Source: Bog-473 sp963751335 (lineage in GTDB: Bacteria; Actinomycetota; Acidimicrobiia; Acidimicrobiales; RAAP-2). Taken from it: a DNA stretch of 64,000 bases. Of the stretch, positions 38,086 to 46,242 are shown one piece after another; the first letter of the stretch is position 1; each line of letters starts with the position of its first letter. The notes beneath the pieces are model-generated. The model saw only the letters and a list, made by a program, of their open reading frames with translations, made no database searches and had not been told where the DNA came from. Location of the stretch: the NCBI GenBank assembly GCA_963751335.1, contig CAVVUB010000004.1:62001-126000 (forward strand), written 5' to 3'. Position numbers and translations under genes: made by a program.

Positions 38086-39444
38086 GTGACCACCACGGCC
38101 CACCCGCGGGAGGCGGAGGACGTCGGCAAGGGCATCGTCGGCGCCGTCACCTCGACGGTCGGGCGCATCAACGCCCGCGACGTCGTCATCTGCCGGGCCC
38201 TCGGCTCGATGCGACGAGGCGCCATCACCCACGCCGACGGCATTCGACTGGCCGAGGCGGCGGACCAGGCCCGCAACCTCGGGATCCCGTTCGTCTTCTA
38301 CGTCGCTTCGAGCGGCTCGGACATCCACGACGGCGTCGGCGCCCTCCATGGTTGGGGCAAGGCGGCGGCCGCTCTCACCAGATGCAGCGGTCAGGTACCG
38401 ACCATCGCCGCCGTCACCGGACCGGTCGTCTCCGGTCCCGCCCTCATGCTCGGCCTGTGCGACCTGGTCGTCATGACGTCCGAAGCCGTCGCCTTCGTCT
38501 CGGGCCCTCAGATGGTCGAGGAGTTCACCGGCATCCGGATCGGCCTCTCCCGGCTCGGGGGCACGGCCGTCCACGCGACGGCCAGCGGCCTGTGCGCCGT
38601 CGAGTCCGACGATGTCGACGGGGCCGTGGCCGAGTTGCTCGAATACCTGCCGTCCAACACCGACGAAGTCCCCCCGCTGGCCGCCGTCAGCGACCCCCCG
38701 CGGCGCGCCACCCCGGAGCTCAGGGACATCATCCCCGAACGCAAGGCGGCGTCCTACGACGTCCGCGACGTCATCAAGGCCGTCAGCGACGACGGCGAAT
38801 TCCGGGAGCTCCATCCCCGCTGGGCCGGCCAACTCGTCACCGCCTTCGCCTTGCTCGACGGCCGACCCGTCGGCTTCGTCGCCAACCAGCCCCGCGTCCT
38901 GGCCGGCACCCTCGACATCGCCGCCTCCCAAAAGGCCGCCCGCTTCGTCCGCCTCTGCGACGCCTTCAACCTGCCCATCGTCAGCCTGGTCGACACGCCG
39001 GGCTTCCTGCCCGGCAAGGACCTCGAGTGGCGGGGCATGATCCGCCACGGGGCCGAGCTCGCCTTCGCCTACGCCGAGGCCACCGTCCCGCGCATCTGCC
39101 TCGTCCTGCGCAAGGCCTTCGGTGGCGCCTACATCGTCATGGACTCGAGGGGGGTGGGCAACGACCTGTGCCTCGCCTGGCCCGGGGCCGAGGTGGCGGT
39201 CATGGGTGCGACCGGCGCCGTCCAGATCCTCAACCGCCGCCTCGAGAACCCCGCCGAGCGCCTCGAAAAGGAGCAGGCGTACGAGGAGGCCTACCTGACT
39301 CCGTGGCCGGCTTCGGAGCGTGGACTGGTCGATGAGGTCATCGACCCCGCAGACACTCGGATTGCCCTCACCACAGCCCTGCGCCAACTGGCCACGAAAC
39401 GGGAGTTGGTGATCGGCCGGAAGCACGAAGCGGGACCGCAATAG
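38086..39444 (+). CDS. Acyl-CoA carboxyltransferase, AccD/propionyl-type subunit
   Basis: A 452-residue crotonase-like carboxyltransferase with N- and C-domain halves. The N-half shows VFYVASSGSDIHDGVGALHG, PTIAAVTGPVVSGPALML and AFVSGPQMVEEFTG; the C-half shows VSLVDTPGFLPGKDLEWRG, VLRKAFGGAYIVMDSRGVG and AWPGAEVAVMGATGAVQI. It transfers carboxyl from carboxybiotin to an acyl-CoA, or the reverse in decarboxylases. No biotin carboxylase or carrier gene is adjacent. GTG 38086 is chosen as the first start with this domain; the longer frame is antisense to the HNH gene. Confidence 0.88.
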   Translation: MTTTAHPREAEDVGKGIVGAVTSTVGRINARDVVICRALGSMRRGAITHADGIRLAEAADQARNLGIPFVFYVASSGSDIHDGVGALHGWGKAAAALTRCSGQVPTIAAVTGPVVSGPALMLGLCDLVVMTSEAVAFVSGPQMVEEFTGIRIGLSRLGGTAVHATASGLCAVESDDVDGAVAELLEYLPSNTDEVPPLAAVSDPPRRATPELRDIIPERKAASYDVRDVIKAVSDDGEFRELHPRWAGQLVTAFALLDGRPVGFVANQPRVLAGTLDIAASQKAARFVRLCDAFNLPIVSLVDTPGFLPGKDLEWRGMIRHGAELAFAYAEATVPRICLVLRKAFGGAYIVMDSRGVGNDLCLAWPGAEVAVMGATGAVQILNRRLENPAERLEKEQAYEEAYLTPWPASERGLVDEVIDPADTRIALTTALRQLATKRELVIGRKHEAGPQ

Positions 39445-39542
39445 CAGTGTCAACAGCCATAATGCAGATTGTCATGGTTTCGTAACGAAGATGAGCCGGA
39501 TTCGATGCACCAACATCGGCGTCCGGCTGGCATGATCGTTTC

Positions 39543-39857
39543 GTGGTCCCCCCCACAGAAGATTCTCTGTACATCCTCGAGTCATGCCACAGCACGTGGA
39601 TCTTCGACACCGAGCGGCTCCGCTTCCGCCGTGTGCTGAAGGGCCTCGCGCTCGATGCGCACAACGCCACCACAGCATGGCGCCCCTATTACGGGCTCGA
39701 GATCGACCCCATCTCCGAGTCGTTCGTGGTGCTGCTCAACCCCGAGGGCACCCGCCTGCTGCGTTCCTGGCGCCACGTCGAGCACTGCCCACAGTGCGGC
39801 GGCAATCAGACCGCGGAGCTCTCGTTGGACGAGCTGCGGAGCGCGTCACTGGCCTGA
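39543..39857 (+). CDS. Conserved-looking hypothetical protein
   Basis: A 104-residue protein starting with GTG 39543. It has a CPQCGGN pair near the C-terminus that is too isolated to be a zinc ribbon, and a region YILESCHSTWIFDTERLRF that reads like a globular fold with aromatic residues. No family was recognised. It has its own AT-richer upstream region of about 98 bases, so it is probably separately transcribed. Confidence 0.6.
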   Translation: MVPPTEDSLYILESCHSTWIFDTERLRFRRVLKGLALDAHNATTAWRPYYGLEIDPISESFVVLLNPEGTRLLRSWRHVEHCPQCGGNQTAELSLDELRSASLA

Positions 39858-39928
39858 CGGCCGGCGGCCTCGACGGCCCGCCGGAATCGGATCAGAGGTG
39901 CAGGCACCACCCCCTCGCCGGGGAAGCG

Positions 39929-40585
39929 TTACCGCCACTCCCGACGCACGAAGTCGGCGAACCCGCCGGCCAGGCGTTCGGGCAGGATCGCCGGGGTGCG
40001 CCGGGTCACCCGCAGGACGGCGGCGTCGACCGCGGGCACCGGCCGGAAAGCTCGGGCCGGGATGCGCTGCACCACGTCGAAGGTCCACCACGGCGCCCAG
40101 ATCGTCGAGAGCAATGTGGTGGGAGGCGTGCGCGCCCGTTTGCGAGCCACCTCCCACTGGACGATGAGGTCCGACCGCGTCGGCCCCCGGCCCGGGTCGT
40201 CGAAGAGGTGGCACAGGAAGGCAGTGGTGGCGCCGAAGGGCAGCGACCCCGCGACACGATAGGGCCGGTCGCCGGCCAGTTGGTCCAAACGCTGGGCCAA
40301 CGCGTCCCCCTCCACCACCGACAGGTTGGGCAGTCGGCGTGCCTGGCGCCGGAGCGTCGCCGCCCAGTGCGGGTCCCGCTCGATCGCGATGACCTCGACG
40401 CCCCGCCGAGCCAGCGCGTAGGTGCAGGCGCCCTGGCCGGCACCGATCTCGATGACCAGCTCGCCGGGCGCGAAGGATCCCCCCGCGACGAAAGACTCGG
40501 CGACGTCAGGCCGGAGGAAGTTCTGCCCGAGACGACGACGTCGCTCGTCGCGGACCGTCCGTCGGCGACCGTCGGCCGCGGACAC
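39929..40585 (-). CDS. Erm-like 23S rRNA adenine dimethyltransferase
   Basis: A 218-residue SAM-dependent methyltransferase of the KsgA/Erm family. RRLGQNFLRPDVAESFV, LVIEIGAGQGACTYALARRG (SAM motif I), IAIERDPHWAATLRRQA and DLIVQWEVARKRA match actinobacterial Erm proteins, and RRAF-like positions are replaced by IPARAFRPVPAVDAAVLRV. The methyl-acceptor motif NxPY/F reads GSLPFGATTAF, with serine where asparagine is usual. Erm enzymes dimethylate A2058 and give macrolide-lincosamide-streptogramin B resistance. Whether this one does so is unproven because of that change. It is between a hypothetical protein and the cytochrome assembly gene. Confidence 0.75.
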   Translation of the reverse strand: MSAADGRRRTVRDERRRRLGQNFLRPDVAESFVAGGSFAPGELVIEIGAGQGACTYALARRGVEVIAIERDPHWAATLRRQARRLPNLSVVEGDALAQRLDQLAGDRPYRVAGSLPFGATTAFLCHLFDDPGRGPTRSDLIVQWEVARKRARTPPTTLLSTIWAPWWTFDVVQRIPARAFRPVPAVDAAVLRVTRRTPAILPERLAGGFADFVRREWR

Positions 40586-40641
40586 GGACCATCACCGCGT
40601 TGCCCATCGGTCCAGTGTGCCATCTTCGGCTGCCCGCGGGC

Positions 40642-41532
40642 TCACCAGCCGGCCGGCGGCCGCCACGACGTGCGCTTCCGATCCTTGCGGTCGGCTCGCT
40701 CCAGCTCCCGCTCGACGTCTGACCACAGCAGGGGATCGCCGTCCTCCCCCTTGCGCTCGGCCCCCTCGGCCCGGGTCATGATCACGAAGGCCACCGTCCA
40801 GAGCACGGCGATGGTGGAGAGCTTGGCCAGGAACCCGGCCAGCTGCTGGTCGAGCAACGGCGTCATCCCGAGGACCTTTCCTTCGTGTGAGCCCTCATGT
40901 GAGAAGGACGGGTAGAGCGAGTGCCGGGCGAAGATCCAGACGATCGACAAGAAGCTCGGCACGATCGACTGCACGATGAGATACCCGCCCCGCCCGAGCG
41001 CCGAGAGGTGCGGCGCCCCGGGCAGCTCGCTCAGCACCGGCGCCCACAGCACGAACCCCGACCCGAGCACCAGCAGCTCCACCGCCACCCGGAACAGGTC
41101 CGAGCGGGCGGCCAGGTCCACCGCCCCGGTGGTCAGCGTCCCCACGGCCACGACGGTGACGATGCCGATCGCCGGCAGCGGCCGGACCGCCACCCGGAGC
41201 ACGGCGTCCACCACGACCGGTCGGGTCAGCCGGGCGATCAAGGGGCGCGGCGTCCCCAGCACCAGCAGAGGCGGTACGGCCAGCGTCAACAAGAGCCGCT
41301 GGAGGACCAGCGCCATCAAGAGCCAGTGCGCGGCCAGATCACCCAGCGGCCACGTGACCGCGGCCACCAGCACCACGGCGCCGAACACGAACAGCACCTG
41401 CTGGCGCCCGGTCGCCGCCCATTCGGGCCGCCGCCGCACCGCCCACAGGTATCCGCCGACCAGAACGGGCAGGGCCAGCAGCCACACCGCGTGCAGGTGC
41501 CAGTCGAAGGCGTGGCCGGCGGCGATCAGCAC
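40642..41532 (-). CDS. ctaG: Cytochrome c oxidase assembly protein, CtaG family
   Basis: A 296-residue protein with about seven membrane segments, of the caa3-type CtaG family (copper delivery to the oxidase Cu-B site). The N-terminal GHAFDWHLHAVWLLALPV supplies conserved histidines, VTWPLGDLAAHWLLMALVLQ and LVLGTPRPLIARL are typical blocks, and the C-terminus is charged. It is divergent from pafBC, with 26 bases between the start codons, and follows the Erm-like gene on the same strand. No oxidase subunit gene is in the window. Confidence 0.9.
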   Translation of the reverse strand: MLIAAGHAFDWHLHAVWLLALPVLVGGYLWAVRRRPEWAATGRQQVLFVFGAVVLVAAVTWPLGDLAAHWLLMALVLQRLLLTLAVPPLLVLGTPRPLIARLTRPVVVDAVLRVAVRPLPAIGIVTVVAVGTLTTGAVDLAARSDLFRVAVELLVLGSGFVLWAPVLSELPGAPHLSALGRGGYLIVQSIVPSFLSIVWIFARHSLYPSFSHEGSHEGKVLGMTPLLDQQLAGFLAKLSTIAVLWTVAFVIMTRAEGAERKGEDGDPLLWSDVERELERADRKDRKRTSWRPPAGW

Positions 41533-41558
41533 GCCGTCACCGCCGTAGGCTCTGCCCG

Positions 41559-43574
41559 ATGGAGGCCCCCCCGAAGCTCGATCGGCTCGAGCGCGTCACC
41601 GACCTCGTCCTGGTGTTGCTCGAGACCCAACAGCCCCTCACGCTCGACGCCATCGCGCACCAGGTCCCGGGGTACCCGGCGGAGCACTCGGCCCGCCGCC
41701 AGGCCTTCGAGCGCGACAAGCGCCTCCTGCGCGACGAGGGCATTCCGGTGCGCACCGAACGACTGCCCGGCAACGAGCAGTACGGGTACCTGATCGACCG
41801 CGATTCCTTCTACCTGCCCGACCTCGATCTCGAAGCGGACGAGCAGGTCGCGCTCCATCTTGCCGTCGCCGGCGTCCACCTGGGCGACCCTAGCGGGCGC
41901 GATGCGCTCTTGAAGTTGGGCGCGGCTGGTTTGGGTGACGTCCGCCCGATCGCCGCCATGGTCCCCCCGGCGGCCCTCATCGAACTGTTCGAGGCCGTCC
42001 GCAGCCGCGCCGTGGCGTCCTTCTCCTACCGGGGCGAGCCCCGCCAGGTCGTGCCCGTCGGCTTGTGGTTCCGCTTCGGGCACTGGTACCTGGTCGCCTA
42101 CGACCTGGACCGGGAGGCCCAGCGCACGTTCCGGGTGGACCGCATCGACGGCGAGGTGACCCGCCGCGAGTCGACCTCGACGACGGCCCTGCCCGACGAC
42201 GTCGAGATCGACGTGGAGGCCGCCCTGCCCGACGAGCCCTGGGACACCGATGACGACGATCGGGTCGACGTGCGCATCCGGGTCGACGCCGTGGTGGCCC
42301 GCCGGGTGGCCGACGAGGTGGGGCAGGACAAGGTGGTGGCCCGTCACGACGACGGCTCCATCGACGTCGTGCTCGAGGTGTCGTCCTTCTTCTCCATCCG
42401 CTCCTGGTTGCTCGGCCTGCTCGATCACGCGGTCATGGTCGATCCCTCGGCCTTCCGCGACGAGATGGTGGCCTGGCTCGAGGCCCTGGTCTCCGCGGTC
42501 CCGGCCGCGGCCCCGCCGGCCGCGGCAGCCGTCGGCAACGCCGCGTCCGACGCCAACGCCGCGTCAGACGACGGGGCCACGTACAGCAAGATCGCCAGAT
42601 CGACCGTCCCGTCGCCGGAGCCCGCTGCGGTGCGCTCGGCTCCTGGAGCGGAGACGAGCCGTCGCCTACGTCGCCTGCTCGCCGTGGTGGGCTGGCTGGC
42701 CCAGGTGGGCGAGGCGCCGGTGGCCGACATCGCCCAGCGCTTCGGCATGAGCGAGAAGGAATTGGTGGCCGAGCTCGAGCTGGCGGCCTGCTGCGGCACG
42801 CCGCCCTACACTCCCGACACGCTGATGGAGATCGAGGTCTCCGAGCACTCGGTGCGCGCCTTCCTGCCTCCCGAATACGCCCGGCCGCGCCGGCTGACCC
42901 CGGCGGAGGGCTTCGCCGTGGGAGCTTCGGCCCGGCTGCTGCTCGCCGTTCCCGGGTCCGACGACGACGCTCTGCGCCGGGCGCTGGCCAAACTCGAAAG
43001 TGCACTCGGCGCCCGCGAGGCGGTCGGGCTCGATGTCGACGCGCCGGCCGACCTGCCGCTGATCCGGGCCGCCACCGGGGCCGGCCGGAGCCTCGAGCTC
43101 GAGTACCTCTCGGCCTCGCGCGACGAGCTCACGACGCGCGTGGTGGAGCCGATGCAGGTGATTACGGTCGACGGGCACTGGTATCTCGATGCCTACTGCC
43201 ACCGGGCGGGCGACATGCGGCGCTTCCGCGTGGACCGCATCGTGAAGGCCCGCCAGCTCGACCAGCCCGTCTCCGACGAGGTGCGCCGCCCCCGCCCGGC
43301 CGAGGACATGTTCGTTCCGGGGCCCGGTGCCTACGAGGTCCACCTCGCGCTCGGTCCGGGCGCCGGCTGGGTGGCCGAGTCGATTCCGGTGCGCCAGGTC
43401 CGTCGTGACGACGACGGCACGGTGACCGACCTCGTCATGGACGTGGCCGGGCTGGCCTGGTTCGAGCGCTTGTTGCTTCAGCTCGGCCCCGCGACCCGTG
43501 TCGTGAGTCCACCCGAGCTCACCGGCCTGGTCGGTGAGGCGGCCAGGCGCGTGCTCGAGCGCTACGACCGCTAG
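41559..43574 (+). CDS. pafBC: PafB-PafC fused WYL-domain regulator
   Basis: A 671-residue protein joining two HTH-plus-WYL modules. The first half has DLVLVLLETQQPLTLDAIAHQ and VVPVGLWFRFGHWYLVAYDLD with FRVDRIDGEVTRRES. The second half, from about residue 360, has LRRLLAVVGWLAQVGEAPV, VEPMQVITVDGHWYLDAYCHR and RRFRVDRIVKARQL. PafB and PafC normally form a heterodimer that activates the LexA-independent DNA-damage response, with ssDNA binding by the WYL domains. A linker rich in Ala (around residues 320-360) joins them. Natural fusions are known in other actinobacteria. No proteasome or ligase pafA gene is adjacent. Confidence 0.9.
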   Translation: MEAPPKLDRLERVTDLVLVLLETQQPLTLDAIAHQVPGYPAEHSARRQAFERDKRLLRDEGIPVRTERLPGNEQYGYLIDRDSFYLPDLDLEADEQVALHLAVAGVHLGDPSGRDALLKLGAAGLGDVRPIAAMVPPAALIELFEAVRSRAVASFSYRGEPRQVVPVGLWFRFGHWYLVAYDLDREAQRTFRVDRIDGEVTRRESTSTTALPDDVEIDVEAALPDEPWDTDDDDRVDVRIRVDAVVARRVADEVGQDKVVARHDDGSIDVVLEVSSFFSIRSWLLGLLDHAVMVDPSAFRDEMVAWLEALVSAVPAAAPPAAAAVGNAASDANAASDDGATYSKIARSTVPSPEPAAVRSAPGAETSRRLRRLLAVVGWLAQVGEAPVADIAQRFGMSEKELVAELELAACCGTPPYTPDTLMEIEVSEHSVRAFLPPEYARPRRLTPAEGFAVGASARLLLAVPGSDDDALRRALAKLESALGAREAVGLDVDAPADLPLIRAATGAGRSLELEYLSASRDELTTRVVEPMQVITVDGHWYLDAYCHRAGDMRRFRVDRIVKARQLDQPVSDEVRRPRPAEDMFVPGPGAYEVHLALGPGAGWVAESIPVRQVRRDDDGTVTDLVMDVAGLAWFERLLLQLGPATRVVSPPELTGLVGEAARRVLERYDR

Positions 43575-43774
43575 CGCAGATCCGAATTCTGGCGCGGACG
43601 ATGTTCACGGGCTCACAACGCGGGGGTTCTCGCGCGAGCCGTCTGTCTGCAGGCGGGGACGCGGCGTTGTCCCGTGTCGCAGCGGCCAGTCGCTCCTTGC
43701 TCGATTACGCCTGATTGAGCCGGCGTCCGAGTCAAAGGCGAGACGTGGCACACAGCCCAGGACGTACCGGGCCG
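43575..43774. other. 200-base junction between pafBC and the trpS remnant
   Basis: No gene is supported. Short palindromic runs (for example TTCTCGCGCGAGCC near 43626) and the sharp end of trpS similarity suggest a recombination junction. Confidence 0.35.
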
Positions 43775-44312
43775 AACCTTGCGGGTTGACGCCTCGCTGG
43801 AGCCCAGAGCAATGGCGTTGCGCGCGGCTCTTGCTCATCTTCTGCCCGTCCATCCCGAGCAGCAGCGGCGTCTCACTGAGCAGCCCCTCGGGTTCAGGGA
43901 AGTACGCCGCCGTCGGGCTGTAGCGGTCGTTGAAGCTGCGGGCGATCGGTGCGGGTCAGCTCCAGGTGGGGAAGCTGGTCCTTGCCGACTGGGACCACGT
44001 TGGCCCGACAGAACAGGATATCGGCGGCCTGGTGGACGGGGTAGGCGAACATGAGCGCCTTCATCGACGCACCGCCACTGGCCGCGAATTCGTCCTTGAC
44101 GGTCGGATTCCGGCCGACCTCGGCCACGCTCACCAGACTCAAGAACGGCACGCAAGAGGTGATTGAGCGCGTTGACCTGGCTGTGGGCAAAGATCGTGGC
44201 CCGTCCTGGGTCGATGCCGACCGCCAAGTAGTCGGCCACCAGGCCGAGTACGTCGGCCGGCAGCGGTGTCGGGCGCGTCCCGGTCGGTGAGGGTCTGGTA
44301 CGGGACTAGTTT
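43775..44312 (-). pseudogene. trpS: Tryptophanyl-tRNA synthetase remnant, truncated at both ends
   Basis: The minus strand encodes the middle of a TrpRS across several frames: VPYQTLTDRDAP, then VLGLVADYLAVGIDPGRATI, AHSQVNALNHLL, then FLSLVSVAEVGRNPTVKDEF, MFAYPVHQAADILFC, NVVPVGKDQLPHLELTR, and finally GMDGQKMSKSRA with the class I KMSKS loop (43827-43841). The N-terminal part with the HIGH motif and the C-terminal anticodon-binding half are missing. The upstream edge lies about eight bases from the start of the ddn-like gene. Frames change near 44150, 43930 and 43810. Truncation at both ends supports a true pseudogene rather than only sequence errors. Confidence 0.8.
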
Positions 44313-44319
44313 GCTTTGC

Positions 44320-44736
44320 ATGGCCGAAATGAACGATTTCAACACGGGGATCATCGAAGAGTTCCGCGCCAACCACGGCAAGGTGGGCGGGGGCTTCGAG
44401 GGAGCGCCCATGGTGCTCCTCACGACGACGGGCGCCAAGTCCGGCAAGAAGCGTGTCAATCCGCTGGTCTCCCGTCCCGATGGCGACGTGATCTACGTGT
44501 TCGCCTCGAAGGGCGGGGCACCCACGAATCCCGACTGGTACTACAACCTGCTGGCCCACCCCGAGGTCGAGGTCGAGTTCGGCGACGACACGTTCGGCGC
44601 CGCGGCCATCCCGGTCGTGGGACCCGAGCGTGACCGCATCTACGCCGCCCAGGCCGAGAAGTTCCCGGGTTTCGCCGACTATCAGAAGGCGACCGACCGG
44701 GTGATCCCGGTCGTGGAGCTGCGGCGCACCACCTGA
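44320..44736 (+). CDS. Deazaflavin (F420)-dependent nitroreductase-like protein, Ddn family
   Basis: A 138-residue split-barrel protein of the Ddn/DUF385 family. FEGAPMVLLTTTGAKSGKKR, DVIYVFASKGGAPTNPDWYY and NLLAHPEVEVEFGD are the family's F420-binding and core blocks. Such proteins reduce quinones or nitro compounds with reduced F420. The window also encodes an F420 biosynthesis protein (48635-49342), so the cofactor is likely made. The start is ATG 44320; a start at 44329 (MNDFN) is equally possible. It abuts the trpS remnant and lies 79 bases before the relaxase. Confidence 0.88.
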   Translation: MAEMNDFNTGIIEEFRANHGKVGGGFEGAPMVLLTTTGAKSGKKRVNPLVSRPDGDVIYVFASKGGAPTNPDWYYNLLAHPEVEVEFGDDTFGAAAIPVVGPERDRIYAAQAEKFPGFADYQKATDRVIPVVELRRTT

Positions 44737-44815
44737 CCACCGAGCGACCCACTCGGGAACGCCGGCCGCGGGGCCGACCGTTCTCTTGTGTCAAGTCGTC
44801 GGGAGGTCGAATTGG

Positions 44816-46219
44816 ATGCTCGGGATCCGCCGGGTCGGGCGGGACGCTGCGGACTACTACCTGGCCGACGTGGCCCGGGAGCTGCCGGTGGCGCAGCCCG
44901 GTCACTGGGTCGGCGGTGCCGCCGCCGGGTTGGGGGTGCGCGGGCCGGTGGAGCCCGGGCAGTTCCGCGCCCTCCTCGAGGGCCGCCACCCCGTCACCGG
45001 CCGTCCGCTCGGCTCGGGCCGGACCACGGTGGCGGCATTCGACCTGACCTTCGGCGCGCCCAAGTCCGCCAGCGTGCTCTTCGCCTTGGGGGGTGACGAT
45101 GTAGCCCGCCGGATCGTCGGGGTGCACACCGAGGCGGTGGCCGGTGCCCTGGCCTACATGGAACGACACGGCGTGAGCGCGGTACGGCGCTCGGGACCCG
45201 AACAGGCGGTGCTCACCACGTCGGGCGTGGCCGCCGCCGTGTTCACCCACGGGGTCAACCGCAACCTCGACCCGCACCTGCACAGCCACGTCGTGATGGC
45301 CAACCTCGTGCACGGGGCAGACGGGCGCTGGGGCGCGTGTGATCACCGCGGGTTGTGGGCGCATCGTGCGGCGGGCGGGGCGGTCTACGACGCGCACCTG
45401 CGGGCGGGTCTGGCCGCCGAATTGGGTGTGCGCTGGTCGGGGGCCGACATCGAGGGGATGGCGCCGCAGCTGCTGGGCGAGTTCTCGTCCCGCTCGGCCG
45501 ACATCCGCCGGCACGCGTTCGAGCACGGCGCGCGCTCGGCTCTCGGTCGCCACGTGGCGTGGGCGGCCACCCGGCCGGACAAGGTGGCCGGGACGCCGTT
45601 CCGCGCGCTGGCGCCGGAATGGGGGCGGCGGGCCGAGGCGACCGGCGGGGTGGTGGACGTGGCGGCGCTGACCAGGCCCGGTCGAGTATCGGACGGGTCC
45701 GCTCGTGGTGCCGCCATGCGGGGCGGGGTGGTCGACGAGCACCGCTACGCCGGGGCGATTGCCCTCACGCCTCACGGTGGCGCGCACCGGCGTGACGTGG
45801 TGACCGCCTTCGGGGCTGGGACGGCCCAGGGAGCCGAGGCGTCGACCCTGGAGCGCTTGACCGACGAGTGGGCGCCCGAACCGGGCGTCGGCGTTGCCGA
45901 GACGCTGCACTCGAGGGCGGCCGTGGTGCCGGGAAATCATCTGCAACGCACGCTCGGTCCCCGGCCCGTCGACCCGGCGGCCCACGGGGTGTGGATGGAT
46001 GCGGCGAAGGCGATCGACGGGTATCGAGCGCGCTGGGGCGTCGAGCGCTCGTCGGAGGAGCCGCTCGGTGCGAGCCCGTTGGCCGCGCTGCCGGCCGACC
46101 GCCTGGCGGACCATGTGCGGACGAGCCGTCGCATCGACGAGGCGCGCCTGCGTCTGGGCTGGCGTGAACCGCGGCAGGCGGAGATCGGGCTCGACCTCGG
46201 GCTCGACCTCGGCCGCTGA
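44816..46219 (+). CDS. MobF-family conjugative relaxase, short form without helicase
   Basis: A 467-residue relaxase (TrwC/TraI relaxase domain). Tyrosines 14-15 in AADYYLADVA are the candidate catalytic residues, LTFGAPKSASVLFALG is the conserved second block, and the three-histidine metal motif is HGVNRNLDPHLHSHVV (histidines 145, 156, 158). It nicks an origin of transfer and attaches covalently to the strand. Normal MobF proteins are over 900 residues with a C-terminal helicase; this ends at about 467 with an unassigned C-terminal third. ATG 44816 follows GGGAGG. The stop faces the stop of the coupling ATPase, 23 bases away. Function is likely mobilisation only, helped by other conjugation machinery. 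Confidence 0.88.
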   Translation: MLGIRRVGRDAADYYLADVARELPVAQPGHWVGGAAAGLGVRGPVEPGQFRALLEGRHPVTGRPLGSGRTTVAAFDLTFGAPKSASVLFALGGDDVARRIVGVHTEAVAGALAYMERHGVSAVRRSGPEQAVLTTSGVAAAVFTHGVNRNLDPHLHSHVVMANLVHGADGRWGACDHRGLWAHRAAGGAVYDAHLRAGLAAELGVRWSGADIEGMAPQLLGEFSSRSADIRRHAFEHGARSALGRHVAWAATRPDKVAGTPFRALAPEWGRRAEATGGVVDVAALTRPGRVSDGSARGAAMRGGVVDEHRYAGAIALTPHGGAHRRDVVTAFGAGTAQGAEASTLERLTDEWAPEPGVGVAETLHSRAAVVPGNHLQRTLGPRPVDPAAHGVWMDAAKAIDGYRARWGVERSSEEPLGASPLAALPADRLADHVRTSRRIDEARLRLGWREPRQAEIGLDLGLDLGR

Positions 46220-46242
46220 ATGACCGGCGACACGTGGTCCGG

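Noticed and set aside
37207..39453. 748-residue minus-strand open frame
   Set aside because: It joins antisense sequence over the carboxyltransferase gene to the true N-terminal DUF222 part, which starts at 38025.
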